From positions 1-52,352 of the forward strand of contig CACEPH010000003.1 in the NCBI GenBank assembly GCA_902561465.1: a DNA stretch of 52,352 nt, given 5' to 3'. The stretch's first letter is position 1, and every line of letters starts with the position of its first letter. Below, piece by piece: positions 1 through 8,917 of the stretch. The notes under the pieces were generated by a model. The model worked only from the letters and a program-made list of their open reading frames with translations. It had not been told where the DNA came from and ran no database searches. The DNA comes from an uncultured Pelagibacteraceae bacterium (GTDB taxonomy: Bacteria; Pseudomonadota; Alphaproteobacteria; Pelagibacterales; Pelagibacteraceae). A program made the position numbers and the translations under genes.

Positions 1-42
1 CAAACAGTTAGAGGATCAGGTTATGTTTTATGGATTGAATAA
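1..42 (+). CDS. ompR: 3' end of an OmpR-type response regulator (partial)
   Basis: The first 42 bases, read in frame 1, encode TVRGSGYVLWIE preceded by Q and followed by TAA. This matches the end of the winged-helix DNA-binding domain of OmpR/PhoB regulators, whose last strand usually carries a (V/T)xRGxGY motif. The rest of the gene lies outside the window. It overlaps the start of the downstream histidine kinase by 20 bases, the usual arrangement for an OmpR-EnvZ pair. The tail is short, so the family call is good but which OmpR paralogue it is rests on the kinase next door. Confidence 0.75.
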   Translation, partial: QTVRGSGYVLWIE

Positions 43-1345
43 TTTTATCAAAAAAAACTTACCAAAAAGATTATTTTATAGATCTTTAATAATTGTTGCT
101 GCACCAATGGTTTTATTACAAATTATTATTACTATTGTTTTTTTTGATAGTCTTTGGATAAAAGCTAACAAGGGAATGACCAGATCTCTTGTTGGTGAAG
201 TTGAAACCTTAGTTGATGTTTATAGAACGCAACAAGATATTGAACACAGAGAAACGGTCATAGCCATATACAATAAAAATTTTGATTTTACTGTAGCTTT
301 AAAAGAAGACCAGCTTTTACCAACAAAGAAAATAGAAAGATGGTATAGCCCAATGGATAGAAGCTTAAGGCGTGAGCTGAAGCCTGTCTTTGGAAATTCT
401 TATTGGTTCGATACAACCACATTTAAAGAGAAGATAGAATTAAGAATTAGATATAAAGATGGATTTTTACAAATATTTTTTCCAAAAGAGAAAATAGCAC
501 CCTCTTCTGCCCGTATTTTTGCTTTATGGATAACTCTTCCAGGTTTTTTATTAATTACAATTGCAATAGTTTTTTTAAAAAATCAAACTCGACCAATTGT
601 AAATTTAGCAAAAGCAGCTGAAAGATTTGGTAAAGGAGAATTTGTAAAAGGATTTAGACCTACTGGTGCAAGAGAAATAAGACAAGCAGCTTATGAATTT
701 GATAAAATGAGAAAAAGAATTTCAGTTCATTTAAACCAAAGATCTGAAATGTTATCCGGAATAAGTCATGACTTAAGAACGCCTTTAACAAGATTAAAAT
801 TACAGTTGGCTTTATTAAATCAAAAAGAATTAGCAAAAAAAATGGGTGACGATATAGAAGAAATGGAACGAATGCTTAATGAATATTTAGAATTTTCTAG
901 AAATCAAAAAAATGAAGATACAGAAACTGTTGATATTGATATTTTAATTGCAGATGTAGTAAAAAAATATGATGATAAAAAAATTAATAGTGAAGTTGAA
1001 AATAATATAAAACTCAATATAAGGCAAAACTCAATAAAAAGATGTTTGGTTAACCTTATAGATAACGGACTATCATATGGAAACAAAGTTAAAATTTTTA
1101 CAAAAAAAACTATTAAAGATGTAATAATTTTTGTTGATGATGATGGCCCCGGCATTCCTGAAGAAGAATATCAAAATGTTCTGAAACCATTTTATAGAAT
1201 TGATAAAAGCAGAGGTCAAAACAAATCTGGAGTAGGATTAGGCTTGTCAATTGCCAACGATATAATCCATTCGCATGGTGGTAATATCTCTTTAGCAAAA
1301 AGTCCCTTGAATGGCTTAAGGGTTAAGATTTCTTTGCCTTTGTAA
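23..1345 (+). CDS. envZ: EnvZ-like sensor histidine kinase
   Basis: A 440-residue membrane histidine kinase, probably the partner of the regulator that ends at base 42. It has a transmembrane helix at about residues 20-41, a periplasmic sensor of about 120 residues, and a second helix at about 165-185. A HAMP linker follows at about 186-240. The HisKA box GISHDLRTPLTRLKLQL places the phospho-accepting histidine at residue 249. The ATPase domain shows an N box (NLIDNGLSYGN), a G1 box (DDDGPGIPEEE) and a G2 box (GVGLGLSIAND). The ATG at 23 is preceded by GAGG and overlaps the regulator, as expected for translational coupling. Its last 30 bases are antisense to the end of ubiK. Osmosensing is the family's known role; the actual signal here is unknown. 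Confidence 0.88.
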   Translation: MFYGLNNFIKKNLPKRLFYRSLIIVAAPMVLLQIIITIVFFDSLWIKANKGMTRSLVGEVETLVDVYRTQQDIEHRETVIAIYNKNFDFTVALKEDQLLPTKKIERWYSPMDRSLRRELKPVFGNSYWFDTTTFKEKIELRIRYKDGFLQIFFPKEKIAPSSARIFALWITLPGFLLITIAIVFLKNQTRPIVNLAKAAERFGKGEFVKGFRPTGAREIRQAAYEFDKMRKRISVHLNQRSEMLSGISHDLRTPLTRLKLQLALLNQKELAKKMGDDIEEMERMLNEYLEFSRNQKNEDTETVDIDILIADVVKKYDDKKINSEVENNIKLNIRQNSIKRCLVNLIDNGLSYGNKVKIFTKKTIKDVIIFVDDDGPGIPEEEYQNVLKPFYRIDKSRGQNKSGVGLGLSIANDIIHSHGGNISLAKSPLNGLRVKISLPL

Positions 1346-1576
1346 TTTTTTTTTATTTTTTTTGACTTTAAATTTAGCAAGGTCCTTTTGTAATTTTTCA
1401 ATCAATTTTTTTTGAACTTCAAACTCTTCTCTTGAAACAAGATTTAATTGGTTAGCAATAATTTCCATTTTTAATTTTAACGAATCTTCAACTTCTTTTT
1501 TTAAATCCTTTGAATTAAACAAACCTTTTTCAATTAATTCCGTTATATTTCTTAATAACTTATTATATTTTTCCAT
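1316..1576 (-). CDS. ubiK: UbiK family ubiquinone biosynthesis accessory factor (BMFP domain)
   Basis: An 86-residue, highly charged coiled-coil protein. The core VSREEFEVQKKLIEKLQKDL matches the BMFP/YqiC signature (VxREEFxxQxxxLxxxRxxL) of UbiK, which helps assemble the soluble ubiquinone-biosynthesis complex and may touch membranes through its amphipathic N-terminal helix. In many Alphaproteobacteria this gene sits beside lgt and is transcribed away from it, as here (61 bases between the starts). The tail is a basic lysine/arginine stretch that overlaps the 3' end of envZ by 30 bases on the opposite strand. The family is fairly certain; membrane-fusogenic activity has also been reported for the family, so the exact role is less so. 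Confidence 0.78.
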   Translation of the reverse strand: MEKYNKLLRNITELIEKGLFNSKDLKKEVEDSLKLKMEIIANQLNLVSREEFEVQKKLIEKLQKDLAKFKVKKNKKKLQRQRNLNP

Positions 1577-1637
1577 GTATTTTTTAATATGTTTAAGTTA
1601 TTTTAATTTGTTTACTAAATAAATCTTTTTTTTATAA

Positions 1638-2447
1638 ATGATTGTTCATAGTTTTGACCCTGTGTTAATTGATTTTGGCTTATTCCAAATTAGATGGTAT
1701 TCAATGGCATATATTCTGGGAATTATTCTGGGATGGATATATGCTGTTAGAATAATTCATCTAACAAACCAAAACAATTACAACTTTGAACAAATTAAAA
1801 AATCACAATTTGATGACTTAATAATTTATTTAGTAGTAGGAATAATTTTAGGTGGAAGAATCGGATATGTAATTTTTTATAATTTTGAATATTATAGCCA
1901 AAACTTTCTTGAAATCTTTAAATTGTGGCAAGGGGGCATGTCCTTTCATGGAGGTTTATTGGGAGTTATAATATCAATTATTATCTTTTCTAAAAAAACA
2001 AAAACTAATTTTTTTAAATTTGCAGACATTGTTTCATGTGTCGCCCCTATTGGTATTTTTTTTGGGAGAATAGCTAACTTCATAAATGGTGAACTTTATG
2101 GAAAAATTGCTAACGTTCCTTGGGGTGTAATATTTCCTAATGGGGGAGATATACCAAGACATCCCTCCCAACTTTATGAGGCTTTATTAGAGGGTTTGAT
2201 TTTATTATTATTAATTAATTATTTTGCAATTAAAAAAAAATTATTATTTAAGCCTGGTTATATTTCATGTCTTTTCTTAATTACTTATTCTGTTGCTAGA
2301 ATATTCTCAGAAATTTTTCGTGAACCTGATTTACATCTTGGCCTAGTTTTCAATTATTTTTCTTTGGGAACTTTACTAAGCTTAATAACTTTAATTTCTG
2401 GAATATTTATTATTTTATATATAAAAAAAAATGAGCAAAATAATTAA
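1638..2447 (+). CDS. lgt: Prolipoprotein diacylglyceryl transferase Lgt
   Basis: Lgt moves a diacylglyceryl group from phosphatidylglycerol to the lipobox cysteine of prelipoproteins in the inner membrane. The 269-residue product has about seven hydrophobic segments. It carries the essential HGG motif (SFHGGLLG), the arginine motif GGRIGYV, and the Lgt signature GRIANFINGELYG followed by PWGVIFPNGG. HPSQLYEA is the usual periplasmic loop motif. Length is normal for the family. Its last 17 bases overlap the start of midA, so the two are probably translated together. At least one likely substrate is in the window: the lipoprotein at 52039-52347. Confidence 0.95.
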   Translation: MIVHSFDPVLIDFGLFQIRWYSMAYILGIILGWIYAVRIIHLTNQNNYNFEQIKKSQFDDLIIYLVVGIILGGRIGYVIFYNFEYYSQNFLEIFKLWQGGMSFHGGLLGVIISIIIFSKKTKTNFFKFADIVSCVAPIGIFFGRIANFINGELYGKIANVPWGVIFPNGGDIPRHPSQLYEALLEGLILLLLINYFAIKKKLLFKPGYISCLFLITYSVARIFSEIFREPDLHLGLVFNYFSLGTLLSLITLISGIFIILYIKKNEQNN

Positions 2448-3495
2448 TATATTAAAAGAAAAAAAATCTATTCCTCTAGATCAATTTATTAATATTGTTC
2501 TTTACGACAAAAAATTTGGATATTACATGAAAAATAATCCCTTTGGAAAAGAAGGAGATTTTATTACATCACCTTTAATTTCAAACCTTTTTGGAGAAAT
2601 GCTTGCAGTTTGGTGTGTTTCATTTTGGGAATATATAGGCAAACCTAATAAAATTTTGTTGGTAGAACTTGGGCCTGGTGATGGCACTCTGTGCAAAAAC
2701 TTGCTAAACACATCTAAAAAATTTAAAGATTTTTATAATTCATTAGAAGTAAATTTATTGGAAATAAGTAATAAGTTAAAAACAATTCAAAAAAAAAAAA
2801 TTAATAATAAAAAAGTTAAGTGGATTAAAAAAATACAGGAAATAAATTATGGTCCAGTAATTTTTTTAGGAAATGAATTTTTTGATGCTCTGCCAATTAA
2901 GCAAATATATAAAAAGAAGAAATTGTTTTTTGAAAAATATGTAGCTTTATCCAATGATAATAAAAAAATAAGATTTTTATCCAAAAAAGCAGATAATAAT
3001 TTAATAAAACGTATACAAAATCTAAATTTAATTTCTAATAGTAATTTAATTGAGTATCCGCTAGAAGCAATTAAATTTCTCAGCAGCATAGCAAAAAAAA
3101 TTAATAAATTTGATGGAGGTTTATTAACTTTTGATTATGGTTATACTGTCCATAAAAGTCAAAATACTTTACAGTCGGTTAAAAAACATAGATACACAAA
3201 TATTCTTTCAATGCCTCATCATTCTGATATTTCATCACATATAAATTTCAAATTATTTCACAAAGTATTAAAAAAAAGTAATCTTAATGTGAAAAAAATA
3301 ATAAACCAAAATGAGTTTCTAAAAAAAATTGGTATTTTGGAAAGAGCAAATGTTTTGTCTAAAAAAATGACTTTTAAGGAAAAAGCAAATATGTATTATA
3401 GATTAAAAAGGCTCCTGGATCCTAAGGAAATGGGAAGCCTTTTCAAAGTAATGTTTGCTCAAAAAAAAAATAAAAATTTTTCTCTAGGTTTTTAA
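2431..3495 (+). CDS. MidA/NDUFAF7-family SAM-dependent methyltransferase
   Basis: A 354-residue class I methyltransferase of the MidA (DUF185) family. The human homologue NDUFAF7 methylates an arginine of complex I subunit NDUFS2 during assembly. Visible motifs are GYYMKNNPFGKEGDFITSP near the N-terminus, the SAM-binding ELGPGDGTLC, and GNEFFDALPIKQ, all characteristic of the family. It overlaps lgt by 17 bases and ends two bases before pgeF. An lgt-midA-pgeF order is common in Alphaproteobacteria. A role in complex I assembly is inferred from the eukaryotic homologue; the bacterial substrate is not visible here. Confidence 0.88.
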   Translation: MSKIINILKEKKSIPLDQFINIVLYDKKFGYYMKNNPFGKEGDFITSPLISNLFGEMLAVWCVSFWEYIGKPNKILLVELGPGDGTLCKNLLNTSKKFKDFYNSLEVNLLEISNKLKTIQKKKINNKKVKWIKKIQEINYGPVIFLGNEFFDALPIKQIYKKKKLFFEKYVALSNDNKKIRFLSKKADNNLIKRIQNLNLISNSNLIEYPLEAIKFLSSIAKKINKFDGGLLTFDYGYTVHKSQNTLQSVKKHRYTNILSMPHHSDISSHINFKLFHKVLKKSNLNVKKIINQNEFLKKIGILERANVLSKKMTFKEKANMYYRLKRLLDPKEMGSLFKVMFAQKKNKNFSLGF

Positions 3496-3497
3496 TT

Positions 3498-4259
3498 ATG
3501 TTTTTTTCAAAAAAATTACAAAAATTTGAAAATATAAAACATTGTTTTTTTTCTAGAAATAACGGTTTTTCTGAAGGAAATTACAAAAGTTTGAATTGCG
3601 GCCTGGGATCAAATGATAAAAAAGAAAATGTTTTAAAAAATCTCGAAGAGGTCAGTAGAAAAATTAAATGTAAAAAAGAATCCTTAATAACTTTAAACCA
3701 AAAACATACTAATGAAGTTGTTTATTTCGGCTCTGATGATGATGTTAAAAATAAAATTACTGGTGATGCTATAGTTTCAAAAGTTAAAAATGTTGGAATA
3801 AGTATACTTACTGCTGATTGTGCATCAATTTTTTTTTATGATCCAAAAAATAAAATAATAGGTTGTTCACATGCAGGATGGAAAGGAGCTCTTAATGGAA
3901 TAATAAAAAATACAGTTAAAAAATTTAATGAACTAAACTCTAATAATAGTGATTTAATTGCTGTTGTTGGACCTTGTATAAATAAAAAAAACTACAATGT
4001 CAAAAATGACTTTTATAAAAAATTTATCGATCAAAATAAGGAAAACGAAATTTTTTTTGAAAAAATAGGAAATGAAAATTATTTGTTTGACTTAAGAGCC
4101 TACATAAATAATGAAATATTAAATTTAAATATTAAAAACATTGAAAATATAGAAAGAGATACTTTTTCCGAAGGCGAATCTTTTTATAGCTATAGAAGAT
4201 CTTGTGTTAATAAAGAGACAGATTATGGTCGATGCATTTCTGTCATATTAATGACTTAA
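3498..4259 (+). CDS. pgeF: PgeF/YfiH-family multicopper (laccase-domain) protein
   Basis: A 253-residue member of the YfiH/DUF152 family, called polyphenol oxidase in older annotation. Members are purine nucleoside phosphorylases, and E. coli PgeF acts on wrongly incorporated UDP-MurNAc-L-Ser. The metal triad is visible as His in NQKHTNEV, Cys in TADCASIF and His in SHAGWKGA. The family motifs GPCI and the closing RRSCVNKETDYGR are also present. It starts two bases after midA, so it probably belongs to the same transcript. Family confidence is high; the physiological substrate is uncertain. Confidence 0.9.
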   Translation: MFFSKKLQKFENIKHCFFSRNNGFSEGNYKSLNCGLGSNDKKENVLKNLEEVSRKIKCKKESLITLNQKHTNEVVYFGSDDDVKNKITGDAIVSKVKNVGISILTADCASIFFYDPKNKIIGCSHAGWKGALNGIIKNTVKKFNELNSNNSDLIAVVGPCINKKNYNVKNDFYKKFIDQNKENEIFFEKIGNENYLFDLRAYINNEILNLNIKNIENIERDTFSEGESFYSYRRSCVNKETDYGRCISVILMT

Positions 4260-4314
4260 TTAAATGCTTTATTAAATTGAAAAGTTTAATTAAAGTTGTA
4301 TAAAGACTTACACT

Positions 4315-5247
4315 ATGAAAGTTCTTGCTGGTACAAGTAATTCAAAATTATGTAAAGACATAGCAAGAAATCTCAAACTAAAATTAGTTAATTCAAACAT
4401 AAAAAGATTTGCCGATGGAGAGGTTTACGTAGAAATTAATGAAAACATCAGAGGCAATAGCATATTTGTAATTCAATCAACTTCAAATCCTGCAAATGAT
4501 AATCTAATGGAACTTTTAATTTGCATTGATGCTTTAAGAAGATCTTCTGCAAAAAATATTACAGCCGTTATTCCTTATTTTGGCTATGCAAGACAAGATA
4601 GAAAAGTAGTTCCTAGAACAGCTATATCGGCAAAATTAGTTTCGAACCTAATTACAAACGCTGGTGCAAATAGAATACTAAGCGTTGACCTTCATGCAGG
4701 TCAAATTCAAGGCTTCTTTGATATACCGGTAGACAACTTATTTGCCACTCCAATTTTTGCAAGACACATTAAAAATAAAATGAAATTAAATAATTTAATT
4801 TGTGTATCTCCTGATGTTGGGGGTGTTGAGAGAACAAGAGCTCTGAGCAGAAGATTAAATTCGAGTATTGCAATTATAGATAAAAGAAGACCCACACCAG
4901 GAAAATCAGAAGTTATGAATATTGTAGGAAATGTGAAAAATAAAAACTGTGTAATTGTTGACGATATAATAGATTCTGGAGGAACAATCGTAAACGCTGC
5001 ACAAGCTTTAAAAAATAAAGGTGCAAAAGATGTTTATGTTTATATTACTCATGCAGTGTTAAGCGGCCAGGCTGTAGATAAAATAGAAAAATCTAAGATA
5101 AAAAAATTAATTACTACTGACACAATCGATAATTCTAAAAAAATTGGAAGAAGTAGAAAAATTGAAATAATTTCACTTGCTCCAATGATTTCAGAAGCAA
5201 TGAAAAGAATTGCAAACTCTACGTCGGTTTCCAGCCTTTTTAAATAA
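4315..5247 (+). CDS. prs: Ribose-phosphate pyrophosphokinase
   Basis: PrsA makes PRPP from ribose 5-phosphate and ATP, feeding purine, pyrimidine, histidine and tryptophan synthesis. At 310 residues it has the normal length. It carries FADGEVYVEI, the catalytic loop region YFGYARQDRK, the metal-binding DLHAGQIQGFFDIP and the PRPP loop VDDIIDSGGT. A 55-base gap separates it from pgeF, so it may have its own promoter, but no clear -35/-10 pair is visible. The product links to purD elsewhere in this window, whose pathway uses PRPP at its first step. Confidence 0.96.
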   Translation: MKVLAGTSNSKLCKDIARNLKLKLVNSNIKRFADGEVYVEINENIRGNSIFVIQSTSNPANDNLMELLICIDALRRSSAKNITAVIPYFGYARQDRKVVPRTAISAKLVSNLITNAGANRILSVDLHAGQIQGFFDIPVDNLFATPIFARHIKNKMKLNNLICVSPDVGGVERTRALSRRLNSSIAIIDKRRPTPGKSEVMNIVGNVKNKNCVIVDDIIDSGGTIVNAAQALKNKGAKDVYVYITHAVLSGQAVDKIEKSKIKKLITTDTIDNSKKIGRSRKIEIISLAPMISEAMKRIANSTSVSSLFK

Positions 5248-5296
5248 TTTTGCTTGTTTTTTTCACAAACATATTATAAAAACACCCTTTCAATTT

Positions 5297-6106
5297 ATGA
5301 ATATTTTAAAAGCTACAAAGAGAACTAGTGTCTCAACGGGTCAAGTTAATAAATTGAGATCCAGCGGTTTTATTCCTGCAATATTGTATGGAGGAAAAAA
5401 AAGTAATTTAAAAATAAGCTTAAAAAAATTACATTTACAAAATCATATAAATACTGAAACCTTCATGTCTAAAGTTTTTGATTTAGATATAGATGGAAAT
5501 TCCGAAAAAGCGCTGCCTAGAGATATTTCTTATGATCCCGTTTCGGACGAGCCAATTCATATCGATTTTATGCGAATTACAGAAGGTTCAAAAATAATTT
5601 TAGAAATACCTGTTAAATTTATAAATTCAGAAAAATCCCCAGGTTTAAAGAAAGGTGGAGTTTTAAATATTGTAAGAAGAAAAGTTGAATTAAAATGTCC
5701 AGCTGAAAATATTCCCAATGAAATAATTGTTGATTTAGATAATACAGAAATTAACAGCAGTCTTAAAATATCTTCTGTAAAGTTACCAGAAAATGTTTTT
5801 CCGACAATTACTGATAGAGATTTTGTTATAGCAACAGTTGTGGCTCCAACTATTTTGGTTGAACCAGAAAAGACTGAAGAAGCCGCTGCTGAAGGTGAAG
5901 TTCCAGCTGAAGGTGTTGCGGAAGGTGCAGCAGAAGGAGATGCAGCAACTGAGGACGGCAAAGATAAAGCTGCTAAACCTGGTGATGATAAAGTTAAAGC
6001 TGCATCAGGAGATAAAGGTAAACCTGCTAAAGGTTCAGAAGATAAAGCAAAAGCTTCTCCTGCAGATAAAGGCAAATCTACAGGTAAGGAAACGAAAAAA
6101 AAATAA
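5297..6106 (+). CDS. rplY: Ribosomal protein L25/CTC with an extended acidic-basic tail
   Basis: The protein (269 residues from the ATG at 5297) is the two-domain CTC form of L25, which binds 5S rRNA. The N-terminal domain begins MNILKATKRTSVSTGQV and carries RSSGFIPAILYGG; the second (TL5-type) domain runs to about residue 190 (IHIDFMR, LKKGGVLNIVRR). About 80 residues of Ala/Glu/Gly then Lys/Asp/Ala/Gly low-complexity sequence follow, longer than in most relatives. A longer frame from 5210 exists, but its extra 29 residues overlap prs and do not look like L25, so 5297 was chosen. The order prs-rplY-pth-ychF is conserved in Alphaproteobacteria. Confidence 0.92.
   Translation: MNILKATKRTSVSTGQVNKLRSSGFIPAILYGGKKSNLKISLKKLHLQNHINTETFMSKVFDLDIDGNSEKALPRDISYDPVSDEPIHIDFMRITEGSKIILEIPVKFINSEKSPGLKKGGVLNIVRRKVELKCPAENIPNEIIVDLDNTEINSSLKISSVKLPENVFPTITDRDFVIATVVAPTILVEPEKTEEAAAEGEVPAEGVAEGAAEGDAATEDGKDKAAKPGDDKVKAASGDKGKPAKGSEDKAKASPADKGKSTGKETKKK
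5868..6103 (+). repeat. Low-complexity coding tail of rplY
   Basis: This stretch encodes degenerate repeats, first an Ala-Glu-Gly block (AAAEGEVPAEG, VAEGAAEGDAA), then a Lys-rich block with DDKVKAASGDKGKPAKG and EDKAKASPADKGK. Its bases are visibly richer in G and C than the flanking DNA because of the Ala and Gly codons. The opposite strand therefore carries a long open frame, which I treat as an artefact. Confidence 0.7.
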
Positions 6107-6119
6107 TATAGGATAAATT

Positions 6120-6680
6120 ATGCTCCTTTTTGTTGGTCTAGGAAACCCTAACCCAAACAACTCGAACAATCGACACAACGTTGGTTTTTTTGTGATTGAT
6201 GAAATTAATAAAAAATTTAAATTGTCTAAACAAAAACCTAAATTTAAAGGTTTATTAACAACAGGAAAAATTAACGAACAAAAAGTCTATGCTATAAAAC
6301 CACTCACCTTTATGAACAGTTCGGGTGTATGTATTAAAGAACTGATTGATTATTTTAAAATAAATGTAAAGGATGTTTTTGTGTTTCATGATGATATGGA
6401 TATTGACCTCGGAAAAGTTAAAGTGAAGTTTGGTGGAAGTAGCGCTGGACACAACGGAATAGATTCTATAGACAAAAATATTGGAAAAAATTACTCTCGT
6501 GTAAGAATAGGCATTGGAAGACCCAATAATAATTCCACTGGCGCCGATCATGTTTTGGATAATTTTTCTGTAGATGAAAAAGGAAATGTAGAAGAAGTAA
6601 CTAAAAATATTATTGAATCATTGTCTATTCTTATAGAGAAAGACTTAGATCTCTTTTCAAGTAAAATTAATCAAAAATAA
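6120..6680 (+). CDS. pth: Peptidyl-tRNA hydrolase
   Basis: Pth releases peptides from prematurely dropped peptidyl-tRNA so that the tRNA can be reused. The 186-residue protein shows GLGNPNPNNSNNRHNVGF with the catalytic histidine, FMNSSG, and HDDMDIDLGKVKVKFGGSS followed by GHNG, all diagnostic of bacterial Pth. It starts 13 bases after rplY and ends two bases before ychF, so the three are very likely one transcript. Nothing is unusual in length or motifs. Confidence 0.96.
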   Translation: MLLFVGLGNPNPNNSNNRHNVGFFVIDEINKKFKLSKQKPKFKGLLTTGKINEQKVYAIKPLTFMNSSGVCIKELIDYFKINVKDVFVFHDDMDIDLGKVKVKFGGSSAGHNGIDSIDKNIGKNYSRVRIGIGRPNNNSTGADHVLDNFSVDEKGNVEEVTKNIIESLSILIEKDLDLFSSKINQK

Positions 6681-6682
6681 TA

Positions 6683-7756
6683 ATGGGTTTTAAGTGTGGA
6701 ATTGTTGGTCTGCCCAATGTTGGTAAATCTACATTGTTTAACGCTTTAACAACGTCCAAAAAAGCGCAAGCTGAAAATTTTCCTTTTTGTACAATAGATC
6801 CAAATTTAGGAATAGTTTCAGTACCAGATGAAAGATTAAACAAAATATCAGAAATAACAAAGTCCATAAAAACAATTAATGCTGCAATAACTTTTGTGGA
6901 TATAGCGGGTCTTGTTAAGGGTGCCTCTAAAGGAGAAGGATTAGGAAATAAATTTCTTTCTCATGTGAGAGAAGTAGATACTATTATTCATCTTACAAGG
7001 TGCTTTGACTCTGAAAAAATACAAAACGTAAATAAAAATGTAGACCCTATACGTGATCTTGAAATTATAGAGACTGAAATTCTATTATCTGATCTAGAAT
7101 CTCTTCAGAAAAGGCTAGAAAAAAGTAATAAAAAAAAATTAGAAAAAGAGGAATTAGATTTTCTTGAGGATTGCAAAAAATTAATTAGTGATGGAAAAAA
7201 ACCAGATGAATTAAAGAAAAAGTACAGTAAAGATTTAATAAAAAAATCTGCTCTTTTATCTCTTAAACCAAGAATAATTGTATGCAATGTTGACGAAAAA
7301 AGCTTACCTGATGGCAACAAATACTCTGAAGCTTGCAAAAAAAAATTTACAGATGAAAACATAATTATTGTTTGTGCTGATATAGAGGACCAAATTATGG
7401 GGCTGCAAACAAAAGACAGAAAAGATTTTATGATTGAATCTGGAATAAAAAGTACGGGTTTGGATAATCTAATTAAAACGGGCTATAATACTTTAGGTCT
7501 TAGTACTTTTTTTACATCTGGTCCTGAAGAAAGTAGAGCCTGGACTATTGAAAAAAACTCCAAAGCACCAGATGCCGCAGGTGTGATTCATACAGATTTT
7601 AAGAATAAATTTATTAGAGCCGAAACCGTAACTCATGAAGATTTTATAAAATATAAAGGGTTTAATGAGTGCAAGAACGCAGGAAAGTTAAGGCTTGAAG
7701 GTAAGGATTATTTAGTAAATGACGGAGATGTCATGTATTTCAGAATAGGAAGCTAA
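6683..7756 (+). CDS. ychF: Redox-regulated ATPase YchF
   Basis: YchF is an Obg-family P-loop protein that binds ATP rather than GTP and associates with ribosomes, with links to oxidative stress. The 357-residue product has the Walker A GLPNVGKSTLFNAL, the G3-like region VDIAGLVKGASKGEGLGNKF, and NVDE in place of the GTP-specific NKxD, which fits ATP preference. The C-terminal TGS domain begins around FFTSGPEESRAWTI. It is the last gene of the run that starts at lgt or prs. No clear terminator follows. Confidence 0.95.
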   Translation: MGFKCGIVGLPNVGKSTLFNALTTSKKAQAENFPFCTIDPNLGIVSVPDERLNKISEITKSIKTINAAITFVDIAGLVKGASKGEGLGNKFLSHVREVDTIIHLTRCFDSEKIQNVNKNVDPIRDLEIIETEILLSDLESLQKRLEKSNKKKLEKEELDFLEDCKKLISDGKKPDELKKKYSKDLIKKSALLSLKPRIIVCNVDEKSLPDGNKYSEACKKKFTDENIIIVCADIEDQIMGLQTKDRKDFMIESGIKSTGLDNLIKTGYNTLGLSTFFTSGPEESRAWTIEKNSKAPDAAGVIHTDFKNKFIRAETVTHEDFIKYKGFNECKNAGKLRLEGKDYLVNDGDVMYFRIGS

Positions 7757-8038
7757 CTGTTATAAAAACAGCAAGTTTATCAATATCTTATGATAAAATT
7801 GTTGCTATCATGAAAAATACAAAAACTACAAACCAAGATGATAAAAATAGAATTCTTGTCATATATTAACTAATAAATGGTCCAAAAACCAAAATTGACC
7901 AATATAAAACTATAAAAGTGTAAAATAATTTAAAACGCATTGAAATTTCTTTTAAAACTACAATGTGTTTAAAATATGAAAATAATCTTAAAAGAAAATT
8001 AAAATGAAAACTTTTTGCCGCACCTTTGGGAAAGAAAA
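7757..8038. other. Longest non-coding gap (282 bases), between convergent ychF and petC
   Basis: This gap separates two convergent genes. A weak hairpin (CTGTT at 7757-7761 and AACAG at 7767-7771) lies right after the ychF stop, but no U-run follows it. A 19-codon frame at 7810-7869 has no ribosome binding site or recognisable sequence. The rest is AT-rich with no RNA-like structure that I can see. It stands out only because most gaps in this window are under 60 bases. Confidence 0.4.
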
Positions 8039-8917
8039 TTATTTAAAAGTTTTAGGGTCTTCGCCTTCATATTTGGTTACAACTTTTTCAACTTTATCAT
8101 AAGCCTCTTCCTCTTCCTGATCTTTAGATGCGCCAAATCTGGACCAAACTTTTTGTTTGCTCATATAAACCAATGTAAGCAATACAATTAGATATATAAT
8201 AGCTTTAAATCCCATTCGATGTTGGGACTCCAAATGAGGTTCGGAAGCCCAAACTAGAAAGGTAGTCATATCTTTGGCTATTTGAGCCTTTGAAGCCTGT
8301 GTGCCATCAGAATATTCAACTATTCCATCTAAAATTGGCTCAGACATTTTAATTTTATTTCCTGGCATATATTTATTGTAATAAACACCGTCATCTAATT
8401 CGAAACCTTCAGGAGCTTCTTCGTATCCTAAAAGAAGAGAATATAAATAATCTGCTCCACCTGCCCTGGCTTTTGCTAATACAGACATATCTGGAGGATA
8501 TGCCCCTCCATTTGCTGCTGCTGACGCTTCAACGTTTGGATAAGGATTTACAAACTTATCTGATAACCTTGCTGGTCTCATAAACATCTCTCCGTCATTA
8601 TTGGGACCATCTTCTAATTCAAATTGAGCTGCTATGGCCTTTGCCTCTTCTTCTGAAAATTCAGGGCCGCCTTTTTCTGATAAATTTCTATAACTTAAAT
8701 GTTGTACGGAATGACAACCAGAGCAGACTTCTTGATAAACTTGATAACCTCTTTGAAGTGAAGCGCGGTCAAATGTTCCAAAAATTCCTTTAAAACTCCA
8801 ATCTGTATTTAAATAATTTGTATTTGCTCCGTTCGAATGTTGATCATCAGCAAAGGACAAAGTGGTAATTATTGAAATTAAAATTGTTAAAATTATTCTA
8901 TTTAAAAGACCCAACAT
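8039..8917 (-). CDS. petC: Cytochrome c1 of the bc1 complex
   Basis: Cytochrome c1 carries electrons from the Rieske protein to soluble cytochrome c on the periplasmic side. The 292-residue product has an N-terminal signal segment ([16 protein letters not shown]), a heme c motif CSGCH at residues 65-69, a likely Met axial ligand in [15 protein letters not shown], and one C-terminal anchor helix ([16 protein letters not shown]). I chose the start at 8917 because GAAGGTG lies just upstream; it overlaps the end of petB by 20 bases. An in-frame extension to 8959 is possible but reads through the petB end without a better ribosome site. Confidence 0.94.
   Translation of the reverse strand: MLGLLNRIILTILISIITTLSFADDQHSNGANTNYLNTDWSFKGIFGTFDRASLQRGYQVYQEVCSGCHSVQHLSYRNLSEKGGPEFSEEEAKAIAAQFELEDGPNNDGEMFMRPARLSDKFVNPYPNVEASAAANGGAYPPDMSVLAKARAGGADYLYSLLLGYEEAPEGFELDDGVYYNKYMPGNKIKMSEPILDGIVEYSDGTQASKAQIAKDMTTFLVWASEPHLESQHRMGFKAIIYLIVLLTLVYMSKQKVWSRFGASKDQEEEEAYDKVEKVVTKYEGEDPKTFK

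Noticed and set aside
5210-5296. N-terminal extension of L25
   Set aside because: The extra 29 residues overlap prs and do not resemble L25; the ATG at 5297 gives the normal N-terminus.
5557-6075. Long minus-strand open frame opposite the rplY tail
   Set aside because: It is Ser/Ala/Pro low complexity created by the repetitive plus-strand codons. It has no ribosome site and lies wholly within a ribosomal protein gene.
7757-7771. Hairpin after ychF as a terminator
   Set aside because: The stem is only five base pairs, AT-rich, with no T run behind it; too weak to call.
7810-7869. 19-codon open frame in the largest gap
   Set aside because: There is no ribosome site, signal or recognisable motif, and frames this short arise by chance in AT-rich DNA.
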